Assembly (NCBI GenBank): GCA_018873225.1
Contig: JAEILZ010000004.1
Span: forward strand, 1,302,001 to 1,366,000
DNA length: 64,000 bases
Reading direction: 5' to 3'
Source: [Phialemoniopsis] sp. UDSM-2020
Lineage: Eukaryota > Ascomycota > Sordariomycetes > Thyridiales > Thyridiaceae
Positions within the stretch are counted from its first letter, which is position 1, and every line of letters starts with the position of its first letter. Positions 44,519 through 54,646 of the stretch are shown in pieces. Position numbers and translations under genes: made by a program. The notes beneath the pieces were generated by a model. It saw nothing but the letters and a program-made list of their open reading frames with translations. It was not told where the DNA came from and searched no databases.

Positions 44519-46580
44519 TCACTTTCTCTTGGTGGCACCGGAGCCGGCACTGGCGCCCGTGGCCTTCTGACCTGCAGCACCGACCTTCTTGGGCTCGATC
44601 GCCACCTGCTCCTTCTTCTCGGCCTCCTTGACCTCCTCGACCACGTCATCCTCACCGCCCTGGCCAAACTCGTTGACACGAGTGTAGTCAGTCTTGTAGG
44701 CCCAGCGCTGGTACAGGTAGATGAAGAAGATGATATCGTCACGGAAGGTGGCGAGGCGGTGCAGGAAGGGCATCTTGATGGTGAAGGCGAACAGGTCGTC
44801 AATGAAGGTGTTGAGGAACTTGTACATCATGGCCTTGGCGGGCATGTGGGCGATACTCTTGAGACGGTAGTTGATGTAGAGCGATGGTACCATCATGAGG
44901 AAGCCGTAGGCGTAGACCGAGCCGACAAGAGTGGTGATGATGTAGCTGTACCACGACTTGTGGCTGTCGTAGTAGAGGGAGTAGATGGCGTACGCGATGA
45001 GAAGGGGGACGCCAGCAATGTACATGTACTTGAATGCAATCTCATCGTACTCCTTGGTCTTCTCTTCGGTCTCGGTGAGCTTGTGCTTATCCTCGAGACT
45101 GACGCGGTACGGTATAATGGACCCCGGCGGAGCAGGTCGTAAGCGGATATTGACAACCGTCGTCACCTTCCAAAGCTCGATAAGAATACCAATGACCTGT
45201 TGACCGAGAATCATCCAGGAGGTGTTCTGGGAGTTATCGAACAGGTAGAGGAAGATGATGGTCTGCATAAAGACATTGGCGAGGATGGAGCGGACTGAGA
45301 TACCAACATTGTCCTTCTTCTTGCGGTAGTGGGCAATGTCTGAGCCGAAGGCCAGAGTCTCAAGAATCAAGTGGGCAACAGTGGCAAAGGCCGTGACACC
45401 GAGAAGGATGGGGTTGGTGTCAAGGAAAATCTCCTTGATCATCTGGATCTCGCTGCCATCACCGCCACCAGGCGTAGAACCACCAAAGGCGGCCTGGCGG
45501 GCAGTCTCACGCCCACTAGCCTCAATGGAGGACATTATCTTGAACTTCCACTCGGCCATGTTGTTCAGGTCGATGTGCAGAGGCAGAGTGGTGACAGTGT
45601 CGTTCAGCAGGGTCATGTGGGAGTTCAACTGCCAGAAGGTGTTGACGAAGAGGATGGGGTAGTACCACGAGTTCTGGCCCGAGCCGTCGCGAGCACCAGT
45701 GGGCTCGAGGTGGATGAACTGGCGCACAGCGGGGTGGCTTTGGGGATACTGGACGACGCCGGTGCTGGGGATGAAGGACAGGGTGGTGTTCGGGTGGTAG
45801 TAATTGGCGACGGTGGGACCCGAGGACTGCTCTTCCTCTTCCTTTTCGGCTTCCTCGGCCTCGGTGGCATTTTTGCTTCCCAGCAAGTTCCTGGTCTTGG
45901 CAACCTTCTTCTTGGGGATGTACTGCGTCAGGGGGTAGCCAAAGTAACAGGCCTTGGAGGGATCGAAGTCTGAGCTGGTGGGATCCATGTTGCTGCCGGC
46001 GAGCCCAATGTAGAAGTGGCCCCAGAGAGTCCCGTTGTTCTGCACCTCCTTGGGCACCTTGATAGTGGTGTCAAAAGCACGCTTGTCCTTCCAGTCACCA
46101 ATGCCAAAGCTCTTCTCGTTGAACACGACAGGGTCGGCGGGTCCGTTGGCCCAGGGAGCTGGGATGACAGAAGGCGAGACGGTGATGATGATGTCGACCT
46201 TGCTGTCATCGGGCCACATGGGAGCAAGACGCTGGGGGATGGGGTTGTACTGAGCGCCCTCGTCGAGCTGCTGCGGCCGGAGCAAATATGGTGGGATGTC
46301 TGCGGTATTCGCGGGGACCTGCACGACGTTGCCCGAGGCATCCTGGGTGGTCGTCGTCTGTGGCTTTTGGGGCATGAACTGTTTCATGAGAAACTGCATG
46401 CCGACGTACATGGCTACCATCTGAAAGATTGTGTACATCATCGACTTGCCCCCCTAAATGGCGCAGACGTTGGTCAGCCGTTTGGAGATTCTCCTGCATG
46501 GCGGAGGCGAGGGTAAGACCTACCTGCTCCTCGCGCTGGGCGGCGGGCGCATTGCCCGCGCCAGTGGCTTCGGCCGGCAT
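44519..46580 (-). CDS. CLPTM1-family multipass membrane protein
   Basis: Exons complement(46524..46580) and complement(44519..46453) (70-nt intron) give 663 aa. The first exon codes 19 residues ending QREEQ. The second begins GGKSMMYTIFQMVAMYVGMQF, an N-terminal membrane helix. A large lumenal domain follows, then several C-terminal helices with conserved stretches such as WMILGQQVIGILIELWKVTT and the YRVSLEDKHKLTETEEKTKEYDE region. The tail is Lys-rich. Human CLPTM1 and its fungal relatives sit in the ER; related proteins act in receptor trafficking and in lipid scrambling. The exact role in fungi is not established. Confidence 0.9.
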
Positions 46581-48079
46581 GTTGTCGCTGTGATTTGTAG
46601 GATCTGTTGATCCAACCGGCGTAGGAATACGAGTTTATGGCGGGTTTTGGAGTTGTCGCCGACGTGGTTGGAGACGAAGAAGGCCAGGTCTCCGCGAGTG
46701 TGTGTGTGGTGTGGATATCGTGCCTCAATCTGGCTCCGATATTGCGCCTTTGAAAAAAGCTTAGTCCCCAAATTTTAGCGCCTGCCGCTTGGGGCAGCTC
46801 AGCGGTGCTTTCTCCGCTCTTCGGCGCTGGGCGGCGTGCCGGCCACTCTCCTCCGGGGAATTAAAGCCTCCAAGATAGCGGAACAGTCGGCGAATCAGCG
46901 CTCGGTGGTTGCGCACCTGCGTTGCTTGTTGGGAGGTTGCTGTCGGCTCCGATCCTGTTGAAAGATCTCACATTACGACTCTAATAACTAGGTGATCGAT
47001 CCATTTACTGGATCGGAGGGTCTGAGAGTGACTGTCCCATCCAGCTAGACCTTCAAGAATGACACGCAGACAGCACAGGTACCTCACTTCTGAACTGATC
47101 ACTGAGAATTATCCCACTGTCTAAGCGTACGTAGAGCAGCTGAGCTCTACACACACCAGGTGTCAACTAACCACTGATACCCGCCAATCGGCCCTCGTTG
47201 TTCGGGCCAACCTGCGTACGACGTGCTACCGACTCCCAAGAGGTCTCACCCCGAAGTAGCCCCTTCTCCCTCTCTCTCTCCTCTAGGAACAAGACACGAT
47301 CACCCACCCCCAAAAGTGACACAAAGCAGTCTTGCATTAACTTATGTGATCCAACGGTTTTCCTTCATGAGCTTTTGTATGCATGTATGTACGTGCGTTG
47401 TCGCGCTCACCGGGTAGCGGGATGCATACCGGAGGGGCAAGGAGGCGGATAAGAGCCCTGGCAATCCGGGCGCGTTGTATCCATTGATGTCATGGAATAG
47501 TTACAGGAGGGTCCCGGCGGTTCTAGCGTAGGCAAACAGCAATTGGATGCACTGTAGTGGTCACAAGATGCCCGCGTGGCGGACCCCCTGTCCCCCACTA
47601 AGATCCAGGAACCGCCCACTAATCAGAGCCGCTCGTTGCGGGCGCCGAATGACACATGCTAGCTCTTTTTCTCTCTTGTTGGATCCAAAGACACATCACG
47701 GTGGACAGGCGCATCGGTGTCATTATTTGCATCAAGTGAACATTATAAAAGGGATTGGTGTCTCCTAGTCTTGTTCTCCGGCTTCACTTGTTTCCTCTCT
47801 CTTGTTGGGCTTTTGGCAATCGCTACGCGCTCATTCTTATCACACGCACCAACAACTGGTTTGACCTGGTTCTCTTATACGGAGAAACCACTCACATACG
47901 CAGGCTCACACTCAGCTTGTCACCGCTCATTCTCACGTCACTGCACAAGTCGTGAAGAGACGTGGTTTTCGTTTGTATAAAGACGAGCAGATTTCTCTTA
48001 TACTCTTTCCTCTCCAGATCTCTAGACTCCTACGTGGTCTGCCAGAAAACACCACCAGATACAGTGAACAACCGCCACC
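46581..48079. other. divergent intergenic region
   Basis: About 1.5 kb between the CLPTM1-family gene (minus) and the LOG-family gene (plus). It contains a degraded MITE copy at about 47054-47188. The last few hundred bases are C/T-rich, as in a 5' UTR. Short frames here have no family resemblance. Confidence 0.5.
47054..47188. mobile_element. degraded MITE copy 3
   Basis: The core from GTACCTCAC (about 47079) through AACTGATCACTGAG and ATTATCCCACT aligns to the middle of copy 1. The right part (GTCAACTAACCACTGATACCC, near 47162-47182) resembles the terminal inverted repeat of the family. The left end is eroded, starting perhaps at CAAGAATGAC. No target duplication is visible, so the limits are approximate. 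Confidence 0.6.
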
Positions 48080-48907
48080 ATGGAATCCGGCGGCGCCTCC
48101 CCGATTCCCACCATGCCCGTCTCACGGGACAGCAACACGCCCTCCAACCTCAACCCCAACGCCGTCCCGCGCACAAAGATCTGCGTCTTCTGCGGCGCCT
48201 CCCCGGGCAACAACCCGGTGCACATGGAGTCGGCAAGGAAGCTAGCCAAAGTCATGGCCGACAACAACATCGCCCTAGGTAAAGCTCACTCTTCTCTCCT
48301 CCCCATGAGACAACAAGACTGACTCATGAGAACAGTCTACGGCGGTGGAACAGTAGGCCTCATGGGCGAGGTAGCCAAGACGCTCGTCTCCCTGTCCGGC
48401 CCGGACGCCGTCCACGGCATCATCCCCGAGGCCCTCGTCAAGTTCGAGCGGGACCCCGAGTTCACCTCGACGTCGGCCTCGGCGACGGGCGCCAAGAACG
48501 GCACGGGCGGCGTGCTCGCCGTGCCCGAGGAGAGCATGTACGGCCGCACCACCGTCGTGCACGACATGCACACGCGCAAGCAGATGATGGCCCAGGAGGT
48601 CCTGGCCGGCGGGCCCGGCAGCGGCTTCATCGCCCTGCCCGGCGGCTACGGCACCATGGAGGAGCTGCTCGAGATCGCCACGTGGAACCAGCTCGGCATC
48701 CACAATAGGGGCATCGTGGTGCTCAACGTGGCCGGCTTCTACGACGGCATCCTCAACTGGATCAAGCAGAGCGTGCAGGAGGGCTTCATCCGCGCCGGCA
48801 ACGCCGACATCATCGTCGAGGCCAAGACGGCCGAGGGCGCCATCCAGGCCCTGCGGGACTACAAGGTGTCCTCGTCGGTGTACAAGCTGGCATGGGGAAA
48901 GGAGTAG
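48080..48907 (+). CDS. LOG-family protein (cytokinin riboside monophosphate phosphoribohydrolase-like)
   Basis: Exons 48080..48278 and 48336..48907 (57-nt intron) give 256 aa. The Rossmann-like fold shows KICVFCGASPGNNP at the start of the domain and VYGGGTVGLMGEVA across the exon join. LPGGYGTMEELLE is the PGGxGTxxE active-site motif, and the conserved Arg before it is in MHTRKQMM. In plants and some fungi, LOG enzymes release free cytokinin bases by cleaving the ribose 5'-phosphate; older databases call the family lysine decarboxylase, which is misleading. Substrate and role here are not shown by sequence. About 45 N-terminal residues are disordered. Confidence 0.88.
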
Positions 48908-49159
48908 AACCTCTTGCATTCAAGGTCCATATCTAGAATCCATTTCGTAGTTGTATCACTAGTAATAATACAGGTCCTGCATCCTCTCTCTCATTCATGA
49001 GGTATCCATCTAGTCAATGCCGTAATCCCAGTCGCCAGGCCGTGGGGTTCTGTCTCCGTCGTGGGCTCGCGGCGTGGAATCCCCGTCATCAACCGTGGTA
49101 TCTCCGTCAGTAATGTCGGACATGCCATCTTCGTCTCCGGGCAGTTTGGTTCCTCGACT

Positions 49160-50098
49160 CTAGCTATCCACCTCCATGCCCTCCTCCGCCGTCTCGGCAC
49201 CGCCGCTGCCCTCCTTGTCGTCGGCCACGCTGTCTATCCAGTCCTTGACGTCCTGCCCGTCGTGCACCTTGAAAGGTTGGACGTGCTTCTTCTTGCCGTC
49301 CTCGCTCTGCACAAGACCCACGACACCGACACTCGTGTTCTCGATCGTCAGCTCGCGGTCCTGGACCAGGCTCTCCTTGAGCGCGCGCAGGCCGTGGCGG
49401 ATGAGCTCCTCGCGGTCGCAGTCGGCAAACTTGTCAATGTTGCGCTCCAGGTAGGTGCGGGCCATCTGGGAGCGCGCGCCAATGGCAAAGGCGACCATCT
49501 CCTCGGTCATACCGGAAGGCTGGAACTCGAACAGGTGCGGGCCTCGTTCATCGACACCCGCGACGAGCAGGCCGACGCCGTAGGGGCGCTTGCCGTAGTG
49601 TTGGGTGTTGATCTGGGCCTTCTCGCCGATCAGGTCGACGAGGGTGCGGACGGGCATGGAGCGGCCGTAGGTCAGGCGGTGGCCGAGGCACTGCTGCTTC
49701 ATGAAGTTGGACAGGACGCGCGCATCTGAGGTGAGGCCGGCGATGGCGATGCCGGCGTGCTCGTCGACGGGGAACAGCTTCTTTTGGTATGATGACAATT
49801 CTTCGGCATTTCTCTGTGTAGATAAGCGTCGTAATTAGCGTCTGATTCCCAGCTGGTGCAAGAGGTAGCAGATGGGATCTACCTTGATTGCTGCCAGAAC
49901 GGCGTGTGTCTTGCTGGCGATACCCACCACCACCGAACCCTGCTTCACTGCCTCCGCCGCATACTCAACCTGGAATATTCGGCCCTGCGGTGAGCTATCC
50001 CTCTGTTAGCGCATGCGAAAGCGAAGAAGGGAGTCGATTATCGGGAGGGCGGATGCTTACAATGTGACGGAGTCGTTATCGTAGTTGTTCCTGAACAT
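49160..50098 (-). CDS. PRE5: 20S proteasome subunit alpha-6
   Basis: Exons complement(50061..50098), (49883..49994) and (49160..49813) with 66- and 69-nt introns give 267 aa. The spliced N-terminus [28 protein letters not shown] carries the alpha-subunit signature. [24 protein letters not shown] follows across the second join and matches alpha-6 (yeast Pre5, human PSMA1). The C-terminal tail is acidic (EEGMEVDS). The subunit belongs to the outer ring that gates the 20S core and is not itself catalytic. Confidence 0.94.
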
Positions 50099-50778
50099 GA
50101 TGGCGGTAACGAGCCGTGCTCAAGACGTGTTGGGACTGGCTCAGTCGTGCAGTTGAGGGTGAGTTTTAGGTGAGTGTCGTTCTCTGAAATGATGCCCAGC
50201 TAGACGACAATTAGATCAGAAGAAGTGGTAGATTATGGTTGATGTGTATGAACCTTGTGCTTGACCAGAGTATCGCAGGAAGGCACGTAAGGTTGTCCGG
50301 CGTAGGCAGCTCCAAGCTTCGTACCTGCCGCGCTAAAAAGAGGCCCCAGCTTGAGCAAATCCACTGGGCGGCGTAAAAAGGTACGTACCGTTTTGGGGCT
50401 GACTGGACCAAAAAGTCGCCCAAAAGAAGCGCCGGAATCCGATCTGCCTCTCTGAACATGAAGTGCGCACTGACCACTTTTTCCCAAGCAAGTGTAGCCT
50501 CTCGAAGCTTGGCTGATCCACCGCATCATACCAGGCCCAACTGCACCGGCTGAAGCACCAGAGTGGGAACCGCCTCGAGGCTGACGACAATCCCGCCATC
50601 ACCACCACCTTGCTCCTAGCACTCCTCACCACAACACCCAGGCGACCACAACGAAATCAATACGTTCTGCAAATAAGAGCCCTCTCCTTCTAAGCTCTCC
50701 GGCCGTCGAACCCAGCGCAAGCGCTCTTCCACACCGTGAACCCCCCACCGGTCCGGGTGACCCCCCCAACCACCCACC
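50099..50778. other. divergent promoter region
   Basis: About 0.7 kb between the 5' ends of PRE5 and VPS55. No repeat or RNA gene was recognised. C-rich sequence before 50779 fits a leader. Confidence 0.5.
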
Positions 50779-51259
50779 ATGCCCGGCATCAAGACCATCA
50801 TCGCCCTCTCCTTCGTCCTCGCCGTCGGCTTCCTCCTCGTCATCCTCTCGTGCGCCCTGTGGAAGGTCTACTACCCGCTCCTCGTCGTCGCCACCTACGT
50901 GATCGCCCCGCTGCCCAACTGGATCTGCGGCCGCGTCTCCAACCCGGACGACTTTGTCGAGAGCGGCTCCAGCTCGGCCGTCCTCGACCTCGGGCGCTTC
51001 CTGACGGGCTTCTTTGTCGTCATGGGCATTGGTGAGTCTTTTACATGGAGGATTCAGGGATTACCTGCGCATTCCTCCTATTTGGTCATGCATACGATTT
51101 GCTAACATCATTTTCCCTTCTACAGCGCTACCAATCGTCCTTGCGCATTCGAACCTTATCCAGACCGGCGCCATGGTCATGTCGGTCGTGGGCGGCCTCC
51201 TCATCTACGGCACCATCATCAGCTTCGGCATGTTCTTCCAGGAAGACCAGGAGTTCTAG
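50779..51259 (+). CDS. VPS55: endosomal sorting protein Vps55
   Basis: Exons 50779..51031 and 51126..51259 (94-nt intron) give 128 aa, the usual family size. Four hydrophobic helices are visible (IIALSFVLAVGFLLVILSC; PLLVVATYVIAPL; a third around LTGFFVVMGIALPIVL; a fourth around MVMSVVGGLLIYGTIISFG), with the conserved PNWICGR between helices 2 and 3. Vps55 and its partner Vps68 act in transport from late endosome to vacuole; the animal relatives are LEPROT/OB-RGRP. Confidence 0.93.
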
Positions 51260-51638
51260 ACGAGAAAGCGTGACGATGATGTAATGTGTGTCAGGGTTGG
51301 GCTATGGTAGCTGGTGGTATGAAAGGGGCATATACCTCTGTGAGCACTGAGCATGGACTTCGGGGGAGTCGGCTTGTATGAATTCGCAAAGTTCGTTTGT
51401 AAACCAGCGTGGCATCGGCATTTGTCCCGGGACTGGGTTTCACGGTCTGGACTAGGTCATATATCTTTTTGAAAGTTGAGAATTGCATCTATTTGAATTG
51501 TCTATTTGTGTCATTGCCTCCTCTTTCGGGACAACTCCGTTGAGTATCATTTCCGAGACGCCGCGCTTTGCCGCCAGGTACGTTGAGTAAACCTGGATGA
51601 TGCCCAAAGATCAATAAGAAAAAGGAAGGGAGGGCCAC
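51260..51638. other. convergent 3' region
   Basis: About 0.4 kb between the VPS55 stop and the ADC synthase stop. No structure stood out. Confidence 0.5.
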
Positions 51639-54092
51639 TCAGGAGAAGATGCTCAGTGGCCCACCGAGCTTGGTAAACATCTCCTCCGTCTCCCCCTCGG
51701 GCGTGCTGAGGATCGTCACAGCACCGCCGGCACCGATATGCCACACCTCCTTATCGTCCTCGGCATCGTCATTCTCATCATCCCACCGAAACATGCTCCT
51801 GATAGTCACGCTCCAGTCTCCACGACCAGACACGCACATGTACCCAACAACGCCGGAGTACAGGCTCCTCTCCCGCCGGCCCTCGATCTCCTGCAAGATC
51901 TCGCAGCTCCTCTTCTTTGGCGCCCCCGTCATGCTCCCAGGTGGCAAGCTGGCCGCTAGCACGTCGAGCCCCGTATGCTGCCCACCCTCGGGTAGTCTGC
52001 CCTCCACGACAGTGATCATAGTGAACACGCTCTGATACTCCTCGACCACAAGCAGATCCGGCACCGCCACCCTGCCCGCACCACACACACCGTGCAGATC
52101 GTGCCGCACCAGGTCCACAATCATGAGGTTCTCGGCCTCCTCCTTGGGCACGTGCAGAATAGCCTCGGCCTGCGCGAGCGTAGCGGCGTCCGCCGACTTG
52201 CGCACCGTGCCCTTCATGGGCTTCATCGAGCACATTCCCTCTCGATCATACTGCAGAAAGCGCTCGGGTGAGCTGCTGACGAGCGTGGCAGCGCCAAGCC
52301 GGATGTATGAGGCCATGGGCGCGGGCTGCATGGTACGCAGGGTGCGATAGAGGTCCCACGAGTCGTCTGCTGATTTGACCTTCTGTAGGCTCTTGTGCGA
52401 ACCGTTCGTTTGCGAGACCGCAGTTGTCGGTTGGCTGCGCCGCGGTCGCGTGATGGTTGTTTGGTCAGTGAGACATAGCTCGTATGAATCGCCGGCGGCT
52501 ATGAACTCCTGGCAAATCTTGACCTTGTCTTCATACTCGTCTGCAGCAGGGGCGCGGACTAGGCTACCAGGGAACGTCCTGGGCGAGCCAGATGGGGCTT
52601 TCGCGGCAGTATTCCAGGTCGGGGAGGCCTCGAGTTTGGCGATTGTTGCGTCGATCCAATCTCTTTGCTTGCAAGAACGAGGCCGGAGCTCTTGCACGTG
52701 AACCAGACCTCTGACATGATCAATGACGATGCTCCTCGTGACCCAGGCTAAGCAGACATCAGGTCGTCGGTGGCCTCTGTTTTCCGCAAGTCGCACGCCG
52801 ATCCCAGATAGACCCTGCTCATAGGTAATGTAGCCCATGAAGCCCCCCAAGAACGGCGAGTCGGGTAGATCTTGACCCGAGATACGGCGAGCTTCGTGAA
52901 ATTCAGCCAGCAGTTGCCATATGCTGCCACCGACAGGCAGTCCCACCCTCTCCATGGCGCCAGGGGAGTAGAAAGCCGAGTCCGCCGGAACTCTCACATC
53001 CGCAAAGCTGTCACCAGTGTGGTACTCGACTCGCAAAGCCTCAGAGACGTCCATGGCGATGATGCTGTATTTGCCGCGCACATCCACCCCGCTCGTCCAC
53101 GGTACCGACGCATTCGCCGAGTCCAGTATGATGTGCTCGCCATGGCCCGAACCGAGAACCTCGACAAAGTCCGGCGCATGTAGCTCTCCCGAGAGCACGA
53201 TGGTCTTGGAGAAGAACTCGCAGTCGCGGCCAGCCTCCCTCCACGCACCGCTCTGCAAACCATTGTGCCCGTTCGAGTGGCCCTCATGCAATTTGGACAG
53301 CAGGCTCGGCCACGTAGCGCTCCGAGCCAACAGGTGCTCGCCCGTAGCGACGCTCCTGCCCTGCCTCAAGTTCCACGCCATCGCCTCCCGGAACCAATTC
53401 CGCACGACCTTGTGCCCCTCGTGGTCGGTGCACACCGACTCCGGGTGATACTGCAGGCCCCAGTACGGCCGGCGCGCATGCTTGACCGCCATGAGGATCC
53501 GCTCCTTGCCTTCACCACCCCTCTCCTCCTCGACCCAGGCCAGCGGTATCACCTCCGGACACTGCGGTAGCGACGCCCACCGCTGGGCCTTCCATTCCGT
53601 CTGCGCTAGGCCATCCTGCCCGACGTTGGCGCACAGGCTGTGGTACAGAGTCGCTTTGAACTCACCCACGCCGGCAAAGATGTTGCCAGGTCCCCCCTCG
53701 CCCCGGTGGTCCACTCGCCGGACCATGCCATGCAGGCCGCGCCGGAGCCTCCGGATCGCGCCGCCGCACGACGAGACCAGGCACTGAAAACCAAGACAGA
53801 TCCCCAGCACAGGAATCACGTCCGCCTCGGGCAAGCTCCATAGAGACCTCATGAGGCCGACATCCTCCTCGTTGTCGGGCGAGCCCGGCCCGGGCCCGCA
53901 GACGACGGCATCATAGTGCCCTAGTTCCCGGCGCAGATCCTCCGCGAAAGTGGGCGACGCCGGGTTCAGTAGCGGGCTGTCGATCGGTAAGACGAAGACA
54001 TCAACCTCGAGCTCCGTCGCCAAGAGCGAGGTGATGTTGTTAGAAAAGGAGTCGTAGGCGTCGAGGAAGAGGATCCGCCGCCGTGGAACCAT
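51639..54092 (-). CDS. ABZ1: aminodeoxychorismate synthase, fused PabA-PabB
   Basis: Single exon, 817 aa from MVPRRRILFLDAYDSFSNN. The N-terminal glutamine amidotransferase has GICLGFQ with nucleophile Cys99, and QYHPES with His216 and Glu218 completing the triad. The C-terminal chorismate-binding domain shows MKPMKGTVRK and PPGSMTGAPK, the usual active-site segments, and ends IGAGGAVT-type. Reaction: chorismate plus glutamine to 4-amino-4-deoxychorismate, the first step to p-aminobenzoate and folate. The PMKGT form (Lys in place of Ala/Ile-Lys context) supports the PABA rather than anthranilate branch. The frame is open 20 codons further upstream, but the chosen Met opens the conserved domain. 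Confidence 0.93.
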   Translation of the reverse strand: MVPRRRILFLDAYDSFSNNITSLLATELEVDVFVLPIDSPLLNPASPTFAEDLRRELGHYDAVVCGPGPGSPDNEEDVGLMRSLWSLPEADVIPVLGICLGFQCLVSSCGGAIRRLRRGLHGMVRRVDHRGEGGPGNIFAGVGEFKATLYHSLCANVGQDGLAQTEWKAQRWASLPQCPEVIPLAWVEEERGGEGKERILMAVKHARRPYWGLQYHPESVCTDHEGHKVVRNWFREAMAWNLRQGRSVATGEHLLARSATWPSLLSKLHEGHSNGHNGLQSGAWREAGRDCEFFSKTIVLSGELHAPDFVEVLGSGHGEHIILDSANASVPWTSGVDVRGKYSIIAMDVSEALRVEYHTGDSFADVRVPADSAFYSPGAMERVGLPVGGSIWQLLAEFHEARRISGQDLPDSPFLGGFMGYITYEQGLSGIGVRLAENRGHRRPDVCLAWVTRSIVIDHVRGLVHVQELRPRSCKQRDWIDATIAKLEASPTWNTAAKAPSGSPRTFPGSLVRAPAADEYEDKVKICQEFIAAGDSYELCLTDQTTITRPRRSQPTTAVSQTNGSHKSLQKVKSADDSWDLYRTLRTMQPAPMASYIRLGAATLVSSSPERFLQYDREGMCSMKPMKGTVRKSADAATLAQAEAILHVPKEEAENLMIVDLVRHDLHGVCGAGRVAVPDLLVVEEYQSVFTMITVVEGRLPEGGQHTGLDVLAASLPPGSMTGAPKKRSCEILQEIEGRRERSLYSGVVGYMCVSGRGDWSVTIRSMFRWDDENDDAEDDKEVWHIGAGGAVTILSTPEGETEEMFTKLGGPLSIFS

Positions 54093-54646
54093 GGCTGTGG
54101 TGTGGTAGTGCCCAGTCCACTTCTGGCGGCGTCTAGAGGGCAAAGCGCACAACTGCCGATCCGATTTACCGGCAGTTCTCTCTCAATGCATGACAGGGAG
54201 TGGTAGTGAGAAGGGGGGAAGAGCCAATCCCATAACACCAAATCCTGTATTGGTGAAAGTAAGAGGAAAGACCCTTGCTCTATTTAGTTGAGCTTCGAGC
54301 AATTCATGTCAATGACTTCAAAGTGAAAGTGACGTGAGTCGAATGTAAGGGGATTGGAGTGTCCCGAAAATTTTGTCGGTGACTTACGGCAGTAATCGGG
54401 TCCAGAACCAGCGGTCTGTCTCCCGCAAACTTTGTGGCGGCTTTGGGTCTTTTCGAGGACTTCAAAGTTCACTAGAAATAAGCAGTGTCTTACTAAAGCG
54501 CCGTCCCGATCCGATGGTGTGTACCTTAAATATTGCGTGAATTGTGACAAACGGCGGCTATCGCCGGGGTCCATCCATAATACATCTGAATGCTATGCCT
54601 CAGTATGCGCCTAGTTCTATGCGTGCTGTCTCTCTGATCATCAAAA
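54093..54646. other. intergenic, no gene recognised
   Basis: About 0.55 kb between the ADC synthase start and the 3' end of TRS120 (both minus). Only short chance frames are present. Confidence 0.5.

Noticed and set aside
54093..54152. ADC synthase start 20 codons upstream
   Set aside because: The extra residues are not conserved-looking; the Met at 54092 directly precedes the amidotransferase strand.
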